Shown here piece by piece: positions 8,672 to 16,802 of a stretch of 39,837 bases of DNA (within the stretch, counting starts at the first letter, position 1; each line of letters starts with the position of its first letter). The notes under the pieces are model-generated. The model was not told where the DNA came from. It saw nothing but the letters and a program-made list of their open reading frames with translations, and searched no databases. A program made the position numbers and the translations under genes. The stretch comes from Pseudomonadota bacterium (lineage in GTDB: Bacteria; Bdellovibrionota_B; Oligoflexia; Silvanigrellales; Silvanigrellaceae), in NCBI GenBank assembly GCA_009926615.1, contig RFOM01000032.1, positions 1 to 39,837 on the forward strand, given 5' to 3'.

Positions 8672-8690
8672 GAGACAGCGGGGATGTCTC
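8672..8690. promoter_or_regulatory. perfect inverted repeat GAGACA-N7-TGTCTC in a divergent promoter region
   Basis: GAGACA at 8672-8677 and TGTCTC at 8685-8690 form a perfect 6-bp inverted repeat, spacer GCGGGGA. It lies between the divergent REC-GGDEF (start 8626) and LysA-nitroreductase (start 8776) genes, about halfway. This is the shape of a dimeric regulator site; it could also fold in the leader RNA. No regulator is identified. Confidence 0.35.
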
Positions 8691-8775
8691 CCCCCACTTG
8701 GTGACTTTTGCAGGGTGTGGCATATAACACGGGGTAATAACCTTCGAATTTGGTGTAAAAAAGGAGTCCAGAGGC

Positions 8776-10929
8776 TTGCAAGTTCAAACCCGCCCGTTCA
8801 TCAAATGGCCCGCCATGCAGGGCAGTTCAGCCGTTCAGCAACTCGAGATCGACGGAGTGGGTCTGTCGCGGCTGCGTCAGACCTGCGAAGGCCCGCTCTT
8901 TGTTACTTCCTTGAATGCCGTCAGGCAGCGCGCCGAAACGTACGTTCGTGAACTGTCGTCGCATTTCGGAAAGTCACGGGTGTTTTATGCCATGAAGGCC
9001 AATTCTGCCCCGCAAATTCTGCGTGAAGTGACGACAGCCGGCTGCGGTGTGGACATTGTGTCCATCGGTGAATTCAGGGCAGCGCGTGCTGCCGGTGTCA
9101 AAGCCTCTGATATTTGTTTTGCCGGAGTCGGAAAATCCAAACAGGAAATTATTGAAGCGGTCGATGCCGGTTTGGGCGTGATTAACGTCGAACATGCACA
9201 GGAGCTGTCGTATGTTCTCGGGTTATTGCATGAACGCAGAACACGGCATGCGGCTGAGGCGCAAAAAGACAAAAAAGGTTTTCTTGAGGGAATTGCCCGC
9301 TTTTCGGAACCTCTGGTTGCTCTGCGGCTGAATCCCTGCGTCGAATCACCGACTCATCCGCATCTCAAGACAGGCGCATTGGATTCCAAATTCGGAATGC
9401 TCACGGCACAGGTCGTTGAATGGCTCAAGACCACACTCTTGAGTTTCACGCATGACGGCCGCGTCGATCAAAAAAACTTTGCCGAATTTGTTTTACCGCT
9501 GCGCGGTATTCATGTTCACATCGGTTCTCAGCTTCAAAGTCACGATGTTTTTCCGCTGGTGCTTGAACGCGTGCGGGATTGTGCCCTCATTCTTGCCGAA
9601 AGCGGAATCCGGATTGATCATCTGGATCTCGGCGGCGGCTTGGGTGTCGGTCCTCAAGGGGTGCCGTCCGATGCATCCGACGTTGTCGCACACGTCGGAT
9701 TTCAGGCGCGCTCGCTCAAGACTCTGTTGGCGAGTGACGGACGGCTTCAGGAGTTGTGGGGGGCAGACTGCGGACGCCTGCACGTTTGTATCGAGCCGGG
9801 GCGAAGTATGGTGGCCAGTTCGACGGTTTTTCTGACCCAAGTCCTTTATGAAAAAGCAAATCTTGATTCTGTTCGCTTTGCATATGTGGATGCAGGGATG
9901 AATGCATTTCCGCGACCGTCAATCTACGGAGCGGAGCACGCTACAGCGTGTGCGAACAAGTCCGGATCAGATTTGATTCCGTATAAAGTCTTTGGTCCGG
10001 TTTGCGAAAGCGGTGATGTGCTTGCCCGCGAGGCTCGTCTTCCGCTTCTTCATGCCGGCGATGATGTCGTCTTTTTTGAAGCAGGTGCCTACTGCCGTTC
10101 GATGGCGAGTCATTACAACCTGCGGTTGATTCCTGCTGAAGTGTTTGTCCGCGACGGAGAAGTTGTATCGGTCAATCCAGCTCTGGATCCGACCGCTCAT
10201 TTGGATCCGCGGTATGCATCGGCCGAAACGTTCTCCGGAATTGTTGATGCGCGCAGAAGTGTGAGGATTTTTGATTCATCACAGAATGTTCCTCCGGACG
10301 TTATCCGCAGAGCCATTGACCACGCATTGCTTGCTCCCAATTCGTCCAATCTGCAGATGTGGGAATTTTATTGGGTCAAAAACGATGAAAAAAAACGCCG
10401 GCTCGTGAAAGCATGTCTGTCGCAACCGGCTGCCGGTACGGCTGCAGAACTGCTTGTCTGCGTTGCGCGCACGGATACTTGGGGAGCGAACCGGCAAAGA
10501 ATGCTCGACGCATTGCAGAAGCATGGCAAAGTTCCGGCTCCGGTTCTCAAGTACTACGAAAAACTTGTTCCGCTGGCGATGAATCAGGGGCCATTGGGTA
10601 TTTACGGTTTACTCAAGACAGTCGCCGTGTGGTGTGCCGGTCTGTTCAAGCCGGTTCCGCGTCAGCCGACTTCAAAAGCCGATATGCGGGTTTGGGCAGT
10701 AAAGTCGACGGCTCTTGCCTGTGAGAATTTAATGCTCTCGCTGAGGGCTCAGGGGTTTGATTCCTGCCCGATGGAAGGATTCGATTCCGTCAGGGTCAAG
10801 AAAATTCTTGGTCTGCCTCGGCGCGGTTCTGAAATTGTGATGGTCATTGGCGCCGGTGCAGGCAAGGCTGAGGGCTACTACGGCCCCCGCATCCGTTTTG
10901 ACCGGCGTTATTTTGCTTTTGAAGTCTGA
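8776..10929 (+). CDS. diaminopimelate decarboxylase fused to a nitroreductase domain
   Basis: Residues about 25-475 are a fold-III PLP decarboxylase of the LysA type, converting meso-diaminopimelate to lysine. Seen: FYAMKAN with PLP-binding Lys74, HIGSQ (248-252), GGGLG (286-290), EPGRS (340-344), CESGD (410-414, catalytic Cys410) and the LysA-like AYCRSMASHYN. Residues about 485-717 form a nitroreductase (FMN/flavin) domain: ARRSVRIF at 492-499 and APNSSNLQMWEF at 520-531, then the C-terminal GFDSCPMEGFD segment. A short linker joins them without any stop or frame change. Start: TTG 8776 with AAGGAG (8761-8766) as SD; the alternative ATG at 8815 has none. Substrate of the flavin domain is unknown. 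Free LysA is usually about 420 residues, so 717 is exceptional. The gene ends 1 nt from the convergent papain lipoprotein gene. Confidence 0.92.
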   Translation: MQVQTRPFIKWPAMQGSSAVQQLEIDGVGLSRLRQTCEGPLFVTSLNAVRQRAETYVRELSSHFGKSRVFYAMKANSAPQILREVTTAGCGVDIVSIGEFRAARAAGVKASDICFAGVGKSKQEIIEAVDAGLGVINVEHAQELSYVLGLLHERRTRHAAEAQKDKKGFLEGIARFSEPLVALRLNPCVESPTHPHLKTGALDSKFGMLTAQVVEWLKTTLLSFTHDGRVDQKNFAEFVLPLRGIHVHIGSQLQSHDVFPLVLERVRDCALILAESGIRIDHLDLGGGLGVGPQGVPSDASDVVAHVGFQARSLKTLLASDGRLQELWGADCGRLHVCIEPGRSMVASSTVFLTQVLYEKANLDSVRFAYVDAGMNAFPRPSIYGAEHATACANKSGSDLIPYKVFGPVCESGDVLAREARLPLLHAGDDVVFFEAGAYCRSMASHYNLRLIPAEVFVRDGEVVSVNPALDPTAHLDPRYASAETFSGIVDARRSVRIFDSSQNVPPDVIRRAIDHALLAPNSSNLQMWEFYWVKNDEKKRRLVKACLSQPAAGTAAELLVCVARTDTWGANRQRMLDALQKHGKVPAPVLKYYEKLVPLAMNQGPLGIYGLLKTVAVWCAGLFKPVPRQPTSKADMRVWAVKSTALACENLMLSLRAQGFDSCPMEGFDSVRVKKILGLPRRGSEIVMVIGAGAGKAEGYYGPRIRFDRRYFAFEV

Positions 10930-10930
10930 G

Positions 10931-12160
10931 TCAGCGCGAGCCGCCCGTCAGATCGATGTGCGCGTTGGCGATTTCACGCGGCACAACCGCAAGGGTGACT
11001 GCCCACGGATTTCGGGTCGCCGCCGGAATTTTTGAGATCCCCAAAATGTATCCGGCTTCCATGCGGTAGTATCCGTCAGGCGACATTCCAACCGGTTGGC
11101 CCTTTTCGTTCATTTTTGCTCCGATTCCCCAGCTGTTCTTGAACAAAAGAGCATCGAGTTCCGAGGCAGGCTTGTTGAGTTCGTCGTTCAGTGTTGCCTG
11201 AGAGACGGCTCCGCGTGTGCCGCCCTTGTTCATAAAGTCGGTGACAAGAACAAGGTGGCCGCCGTCACGTCCGTAGCTTGACCAGCTGTAATCTTTGCTT
11301 GGAGTATCTGCTCTGAATGTGTCGCCCGAAATACGATCGATGTTGATAGGGAATGCGAGCGGTACGCTGTGGCCGCGCGCCAGTGTTTCTTTTACGCCCT
11401 GAACAAACGACGGAATGTCTTCTTCTTTGCTGATCGCAATGGCTTCCCATGCATCAGGATTGAAATTCAAATAACCGGCGGCAAAATCACGCGCAGTCGT
11501 GAATTCTCCCTGCCATTGAAAATAGCTCGGCGGTCTTGACGGAAAAGCTGTTCCGTAGCGGCCGACGAGAATAAGATCCTTGATTTGTTCGATAGTCAGC
11601 TTCTGAATGATTAAGCCTTCGGCGAGCGTTCTGCGGATATTTTCGCGTACGGCTCTGACCAGCTGATCTTTTTCCTGAATCGTTTTGATTTTGAAAGACC
11701 ATGCGCTTTCAGGAACCGCGCCGTGGATTTTTATCAGTGCCAGTGCGTCGTGCTGCACGTGCGGTGAATCTTCATACATAGAAGCGAGTTCTTTGGTCGT
11801 GCGGGTGGCCCAGCCCTCGGGCAGTTGCCCGCGCATCATAAAGTCGACCAAGTCCCACGATGTCATTTTCGCAAACTGGGCACGCAACGCCTCTGCCATG
11901 TGCTCAAACGCCAAAGCTTCTTCGGAAATGTCAGCCTGAATGTTCTTGGTCCGCAGGAGTTCGCTTTCGATCAGCGCCGTGGTTCCGTAGGCCCAGCAAA
12001 TTCCCAATCTGCCCTGATCGCGGACTCCCGTTTGAGGAATTGCCACGGTACTGAGCGAACTTTGCCCGATTTCAGTCTTCGCTTCGGGTTGGTTGTTGCA
12101 GGACGGCAAAATTGAGAGAGCAAGGAGACTCAAAAATATGCGGTTTTTATAGTTGAGCAC
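10931..12160 (-). CDS. papain-like (C1) cysteine protease lipoprotein
   Basis: Starts at GTG 12160 with GAGGG at 12171-12175; the frame is open to a TTG at 12220, but that start lacks an SD and would spoil the signal peptide. Residues 1-20 are a lipoprotein signal with L-P-S-C, lipidated at Cys21. Catalytic features of a C1 peptidase follow: Gln49 in RDQGRLGICWAYG, Cys55, then His in GGHLVLVTDF and Asn in FKNSWG near the C-terminus. About 300 residues lie between Cys and His, far more than in papain, because of a large helical insertion. In that it resembles bleomycin hydrolase-like C1B members more than papain, though I would not assign it to them. It is the last gene after three DUF4360-like genes on the same strand (78 nt gap). 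Confidence 0.85.
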   Translation of the reverse strand: MLNYKNRIFLSLLALSILPSCNNQPEAKTEIGQSSLSTVAIPQTGVRDQGRLGICWAYGTTALIESELLRTKNIQADISEEALAFEHMAEALRAQFAKMTSWDLVDFMMRGQLPEGWATRTTKELASMYEDSPHVQHDALALIKIHGAVPESAWSFKIKTIQEKDQLVRAVRENIRRTLAEGLIIQKLTIEQIKDLILVGRYGTAFPSRPPSYFQWQGEFTTARDFAAGYLNFNPDAWEAIAISKEEDIPSFVQGVKETLARGHSVPLAFPINIDRISGDTFRADTPSKDYSWSSYGRDGGHLVLVTDFMNKGGTRGAVSQATLNDELNKPASELDALLFKNSWGIGAKMNEKGQPVGMSPDGYYRMEAGYILGISKIPAATRNPWAVTLAVVPREIANAHIDLTGGSR

Positions 12161-12238
12161 GTTTTTGCGACCCTCAATTAGATTTTTGGCTGTCTGTTCA
12201 GAAAGGCGTTCTAGACGCAAAGTGGCCGCGCGGCAAGT

Positions 12239-12949
12239 TTAATCGGGACATCTTTCGAGAGAAGAATCCATTCCGAAGTTTACGTCACTTCCGTCGACGT
12301 TGGCCTGCAGCCCAAGCTGCGGAAAAGGCCGTGCAGCGCCGCCGACAAGCTGGAATTTGAACTGCGTCGTGAAGGCCGCAACTCGCGAGGTCTGACAAAA
12401 GGTCTTGATAAAGGCATCAGCCATGATCTGAGTATTCGTGACATTCATGAGGGCGCTGTTCAAAGCCTGTTCGGGGCGAAACAAAAGGTTAATCTGATTC
12501 AGCGGGATGAGAGTTTGAAAAAGGTAGCCGTTGGAGGAAATGCCGCCGGTAACCAGCCTGTCCTTTTTGACCCCCACGACAAGGGTCTGGGTCAGGGTTC
12601 TCAGATAATAGCCACGCGGAATGGTGACGGATGCGGTAAAATTGCAGATCGTCGAAGTTGTCAGTTTGCCGCCTGTAAAGCGCGCAAGTTTGGGAAGAGA
12701 AACTCCCCAAGTGGTCAGAATTATGGAAAGGTCACCACCCGCTGCGCTCCAGACCACGTTGTTGCGGGATGGGGTGTTGGGGTTGAGGGTGCAGGGGATG
12801 CCGTCACCGCTTCCCTGAGCGGTCACCGAATTCCAGACGAGATCCTCGGCAGAGGCGCGCAGTGAAGTCACATGGAATACGAACAGGCATGTAAAAAGAA
12901 CGCGGATAATGAGGGCTGAATGACGGGACGCGGTGCCTGAGCGCAACAT
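12239..12949 (-). CDS. exported DUF4360-like protein (paralogue 3 of 3)
   Basis: ATG 12949 with AAAGGT SD. A signal peptide covers about residues 1-34 (hydrophobic run then A-S-A). The body has a GSG-x-C-type start, a beta strand reading DLSIILTTWGVSLP, and CNFTASVTIPRGYYLRTLTQT, the pattern of the exported DUF4360 family, in which a paired-Cys beta sandwich is common. It is clearly paralogous to the protein at 13751 (same LT-x-x-G-V-x-L-P and RG-Y/L-YL-x-x-LTQT blocks). Length 236. Function unknown; expected in the periplasm or outside the cell. Confidence 0.72.
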   Translation of the reverse strand: MLRSGTASRHSALIIRVLFTCLFVFHVTSLRASAEDLVWNSVTAQGSGDGIPCTLNPNTPSRNNVVWSAAGGDLSIILTTWGVSLPKLARFTGGKLTTSTICNFTASVTIPRGYYLRTLTQTLVVGVKKDRLVTGGISSNGYLFQTLIPLNQINLLFRPEQALNSALMNVTNTQIMADAFIKTFCQTSRVAAFTTQFKFQLVGGAARPFPQLGLQANVDGSDVNFGMDSSLERCPD

Positions 12950-12994
12950 GATGATGACCTTTCCGTTTCGGAAATTCAGATTTCGTTTTTCAAT

Positions 12995-13723
12995 TCAGGG
13001 TGTGCTGCAATTCTCCAGCTCCACCGCAATTTCGAGCAGCCTTTCGTTTGCCGGCCGCACGACTGCCTTGTCCGCGCGGTTTTTTCGCGCAGCGATAAAT
13101 GTGTAGTCAAACCCGAGCATGTGAGACGACCCGCAGCTCTGCGGATTCATTTTCGCCATTTGCAGAGCGTCATCGCTTGGTTTTCCGGTCAGGACAATCA
13201 GGTCTTCCGCGTTGCGGATTTCCTGTCCTGCATCAATCTCCTTCAGAGATTGCGAGACAATTTCGCCGTCGAGTCTCAGCATGTATTGCATTTTCAGACC
13301 GACGTCGGCGTCTTTCGAATAAGTGACCGGAGTCCGCGCTGCGATGCTCTTCACCCGCATTTTTCCTTTTGGCAGGGCCACGACGCGAAGTGCGCATTCC
13401 CGTGCAAAAGTGATGCTGGTGTTCGGGTTCTCCGGCGGCGACGAAAGCTTGTAGTTGTTGAACCTGAATCTCAGAATCAGAACTTTGGAACCGGAGGCTG
13501 AGTCGGGGCGGGCATCGATAAATTCGACATCTCCGCCCTTCTTCATGTTTGCCCTGCATCCCGAACCGGCAGCCGTCCAGTCTTTGACCGTCAGTGCGGC
13601 AGTGTCCTGAGCTGTTGAAGCTTCGGCGCGTTTGGGCAGGCCCGAGATAACGAGCGAACCTGCGCTTGTCAGAAGTCCCGACACAAAGCTCATCATCAGG
13701 ACGGATCGGATGCGGTTCAGCAT
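12995..13723 (-). CDS. exported DUF4360-like protein (paralogue 2 of 3)
   Basis: ATG 13723 with GGAGG SD 7 nt upstream. The N-terminal hydrophobic segment ends near PKRAEA, with cleavage likely about residue 36. The mature protein has AAGSGCRAN near its start, an ILRFRFNNYKL strand, ECALRVVALPKGKMRVKSI, CGSSHMLGFDYTF, and a terminal LEIAVELENC. This GSGC - strand - CxLxxxVxxPxG - terminal Cys layout matches DUF4360. It is more diverged from its two neighbours than they are from each other. Gap to the next gene downstream is 45 nt, upstream 27 nt, so one transcript is likely. Confidence 0.72.
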   Translation of the reverse strand: MLNRIRSVLMMSFVSGLLTSAGSLVISGLPKRAEASTAQDTAALTVKDWTAAGSGCRANMKKGGDVEFIDARPDSASGSKVLILRFRFNNYKLSSPPENPNTSITFARECALRVVALPKGKMRVKSIAARTPVTYSKDADVGLKMQYMLRLDGEIVSQSLKEIDAGQEIRNAEDLIVLTGKPSDDALQMAKMNPQSCGSSHMLGFDYTFIAARKNRADKAVVRPANERLLEIAVELENCSTP

Positions 13724-13750
13724 GAGACAACCTCCGGTTTGGCAGTCGGA

Positions 13751-14422
13751 TTACTGAGCAGGGCAGAAGCGCATAGCCCCCGGACGGACTTCGAACTTAA
13801 CGTCAAGACCGTCAATAGCGAGTTGAGCCTCATCGTACATATTGTTCTTTTCAACACCCACGGCGAGGTTGGAGTTGTAAATTCCCTTGGGCTGGCGGCC
13901 CAAACACCATGTTCTGTACCACGTCTGGAAACTTGGTGTGTTGACCATAAAAGTGTCCGTGCGGCTGATTTGCTCCAGCGGCGAGTTCACGATTGGCCCC
14001 CAGTTGTATCCCTTCGAAAGGACAGGAAGCGGATGTCCGAAGAACGATGAGTTTGCGGAGACTCGGGCGGTCGCACCGGCACCTTTGACGACACCGAAAG
14101 TGACCGTCTGGGTCAGGTCACCAAGGTACAACCCCCGTGCGACTTCAACCGGCACAACGATACGGCAGTTCGCACGGCCGGTGAGTGCATAGTCTCCCGA
14201 GGGAAGGGCGACGCCGAGGTCGGTGAGCAGGACGGACAATGTGTTGCCTGCCTCAACGAAGAAAGTGTTCACATCCTTAATACAGACTTGCTGGGCACTT
14301 CCGCCGACTTGCTTGCTGCCGCCCGATATTGCGCGGGCTGTGTCCCAGATGATCGTACTTTGGGCGAATGCACTCGAGGAAATTGCAAGTCCAGCAAGTG
14401 CGATTGATGCAACGTGTCTCAT
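13751..14422 (-). CDS. exported DUF4360-like protein (paralogue 1 of 3)
   Basis: ATG 14422 with a G-rich SD (AGGGGG). Residues 1-20 are a textbook signal peptide cleaved after S-A-F-A. The mature protein carries TLSVLLTDLGVALPSG, then CRIVVPVEVARGLYLGDLTQT, which aligns block for block with the protein at 12239. Four or more Cys residues suggest disulfides. It is the first gene of the apparent operon of three DUF4360-like genes plus the papain lipoprotein. No function is known for the family to my knowledge. Confidence 0.72.
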   Translation of the reverse strand: MRHVASIALAGLAISSSAFAQSTIIWDTARAISGGSKQVGGSAQQVCIKDVNTFFVEAGNTLSVLLTDLGVALPSGDYALTGRANCRIVVPVEVARGLYLGDLTQTVTFGVVKGAGATARVSANSSFFGHPLPVLSKGYNWGPIVNSPLEQISRTDTFMVNTPSFQTWYRTWCLGRQPKGIYNSNLAVGVEKNNMYDEAQLAIDGLDVKFEVRPGAMRFCPAQ

Positions 14423-14634
14423 GGAAACCCCCTGATATTCAGAGATTATTTTGACCTCACAACCTCGTGTGGTCTGTTCTGAAACTACATGAGCTATTCT
14501 CTGAAGTCAAATTTTTTGGATACACAAATTTAACAACACCCAAAATTAGGTGCATCACTGCCAAAAAAACCCGAGGAACATGAATATTTCGAAAAAAGAC
14601 CGATACCTGCTTGGAACCGGCAAAGGGAGTCGCT

Positions 14635-16761
14635 GTGGACGATAGGGATGTCGCAACACCCTCCGTTATTTCGACGACGGACGAGATAAAGCAGGAACGC
14701 ATACGGCAGATGAACAGATCAGTTCGTTTGCAGCGTATCTGGATGCTTTGCGTTCTTTCAATGATGCTTTTTTTCGTTTGGGTCTACCTCGCAAATCCGC
14801 AGCTGCGCGACTTGGAGCGGAAACTGACTTGGTCCCTGCAATTTTCACTCAGGGATAAACTGGGAAAAAGCCCTGACCTTGATCCGCGCCTGCGGATTTT
14901 GGTTTTCGATGACTCCACGGTGCAAAAATTCAAACGTTCGCAAATTAATTTCAAGGAGTGGGCTGCTCTTCTGTCCTTCGTCGACCGCCACCGGCCTGCG
15001 CACGTCTATGTCGATAAAATTTTCAGTCTGCTCGACGACGAACAGGCAATTGTCAGTGAATCCCTGCAAACGATGTCGAATTTACGTTCATCGGTTTCGG
15101 TCGGTTCTTTTACAAGTTCGCGCGAGATTCCGGGACGAGAAAAATTATTGCTTCAGTCAAGTCACTTTCGCGCACGCAACTATTTGGCGGACGAGAAAAC
15201 AGACCGGTCTGATACCGAGGTCGCTCAGTTTGTCGCCGAGAGCGGTCTGAAAGATCGGTCTAAGGCATTTGCCTACGGACCGATCAAGGAGTTGCAGGAA
15301 ATATTCACTCAGGGTCACATCGACTATCCGTTCCCGAATCAGGTTTTTCCCATGTACAGTCTGGGCAGCAATCAGGTCCTTCCGGCGCTGGGATTGTCGG
15401 GACAAAAAAATCTGCGGATAGAAAGCAACGGGCTGAGTGTCGGAGGAAAAACAATTCCGGTCACGTCCCGCGGAACAATGCTGGTCAACTGGATTTCTCC
15501 CGCAAAAATGTATGCGCGGGCCGAGAGTTTTTCTTCCGCATTTGCGGCCATGAGAAAAGGCACTCTGTGGGATAAAATTCCGGAAGGTTCGCATGTTTTG
15601 ATTTTGCCTTTGGGTTACACCGGCAACGTTGATTTCAAGGATTCACCCTACGGATCGCAACCGGCCGGATTTGTGCCTGCCTCGGTAATCAACTCGGCTC
15701 TCGGCAAAAAGTGGATTTCGGATTTTCAATACAATGCGCAACTGCTCATGATGCTCGTTTTGATCGCTGGATGTCTGTCGTTTTTCAAAGGAACCTTCAG
15801 CTGGCTGATTCTTTTTGCCGGACTGGCATCAATCTCTGCGGGCGGTCTGTACGGTTTCGTAAATGTTTCCGTCGATGTTCCGTGGGTCGCAGGTCTTATT
15901 TTCTTTGGTGTCACCGGTATCGCGCTGATTGCCTTCGGAAGTCTCTGGGAGTCAAGGCGGGAGCAGCTGCTGAACCGCTTTGAAGAAGATTATGAACGGC
16001 TGGAAAAAGAGGAAAAACGGGCGCAGAAGGAATTGAAGGATGCTGCCAAGGTTGCATCAGCCCTCATGCCTGAAAATGTCCCTCAGTGGCCGGGATTTGA
16101 AATTTCCGGATTTCACCGCAGCATGTCGGAAGCCAGCGGCGACTGGTATTTCTTTGAAAGATCGTCATCAGGCCGTTTCGCTCATTTTGTTTTGTTTGAC
16201 ATCAGCGGACACGGAGTTCAGGCGGCGCTGGTTGTTTCGGGTTGCAAGACTATTTTGTCGATGTTGCGGCTGACGGGTTCCGATGTTTTTGAAAATAAAG
16301 ATTTTCTGACCTCCTACGCCGAAAAAGTAAATACTGTTTTGTATGCGCACGGTCAGGGCGGACATACGGCCACGATGCTTGGCCTGACTTACGACTTTGA
16401 AACGGAAAAGCTTTATTACATCAATTGCGGACATCCGTTTCCGATTTTGCACTCAACGTCCGGAAACAAAATTGAACCGCTGATGATGATGCCGGGGGAT
16501 CCTCTGGGATTCAACGAAACTCTGTCCGTTGCCCTCAAAACACGGCAGCTCAGGATAGGCGAGAGTTTGATTGCGCATTCCGACGGCGTGCCGATGACGC
16601 GCTCTAAAATAATCATCCGCAAGTATTTCAAAGAATGCGAGCATACATCTCTGATTTCAGCCCGCCGGCTTCAGGAAGCGATTGTGAAGCATTGCCGAAA
16701 AGAAAACGTCGAAGTCCCCGAGGATGATGTCAGTCTTGTCGTCCTTCGGAGAACGGCATGA
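14635..16761 (+). CDS. membrane CHASE2 sensor with SpoIIE-type PP2C phosphatase
   Basis: I chose GTG 14635 because GGGAG (14625-14629) precedes it by 5 nt; an upstream in-frame TTG at 14611 has no SD. The 708-residue protein has a first transmembrane helix at about 35-53, then an extracytoplasmic CHASE2 sensor domain (about 55-355), three further membrane helices (about 360-440), a charged coiled-coil linker, and a SpoIIE/PP2C serine phosphatase domain. The phosphatase keeps metal-binding acidic residues in EASGDWYFF, FDISGHG and SDGVPMTR. Such proteins usually dephosphorylate an anti-sigma-factor antagonist. No anti-sigma or antagonist gene is adjacent. The signal sensed is unknown. Confidence 0.92.
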   Translation: MDDRDVATPSVISTTDEIKQERIRQMNRSVRLQRIWMLCVLSMMLFFVWVYLANPQLRDLERKLTWSLQFSLRDKLGKSPDLDPRLRILVFDDSTVQKFKRSQINFKEWAALLSFVDRHRPAHVYVDKIFSLLDDEQAIVSESLQTMSNLRSSVSVGSFTSSREIPGREKLLLQSSHFRARNYLADEKTDRSDTEVAQFVAESGLKDRSKAFAYGPIKELQEIFTQGHIDYPFPNQVFPMYSLGSNQVLPALGLSGQKNLRIESNGLSVGGKTIPVTSRGTMLVNWISPAKMYARAESFSSAFAAMRKGTLWDKIPEGSHVLILPLGYTGNVDFKDSPYGSQPAGFVPASVINSALGKKWISDFQYNAQLLMMLVLIAGCLSFFKGTFSWLILFAGLASISAGGLYGFVNVSVDVPWVAGLIFFGVTGIALIAFGSLWESRREQLLNRFEEDYERLEKEEKRAQKELKDAAKVASALMPENVPQWPGFEISGFHRSMSEASGDWYFFERSSSGRFAHFVLFDISGHGVQAALVVSGCKTILSMLRLTGSDVFENKDFLTSYAEKVNTVLYAHGQGGHTATMLGLTYDFETEKLYYINCGHPFPILHSTSGNKIEPLMMMPGDPLGFNETLSVALKTRQLRIGESLIAHSDGVPMTRSKIIIRKYFKECEHTSLISARRLQEAIVKHCRKENVEVPEDDVSLVVLRRTA

Positions 16762-16781
16762 CGTTTTGCGTCAGACCGCAG

Positions 16782-16802
16782 CCGGCAGTTTTATTTTGCC
16801 GG
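16782..16802. terminator. hairpin between convergent genes
   Basis: CCGGCA (16782-16787) and TGCCGG (16797-16802) pair with a 9-nt T-rich loop. It overlaps the stop codon of the reductase gene and lies 20 nt after the phosphatase stop. No T-tract follows the stem, so termination is uncertain; it may serve both converging transcripts. Confidence 0.35.

Noticed and set aside
12161..12220. longer start (TTG 12220) for the papain lipoprotein
   Set aside because: It would place 20 charged residues before the lipoprotein signal, and it has no SD.
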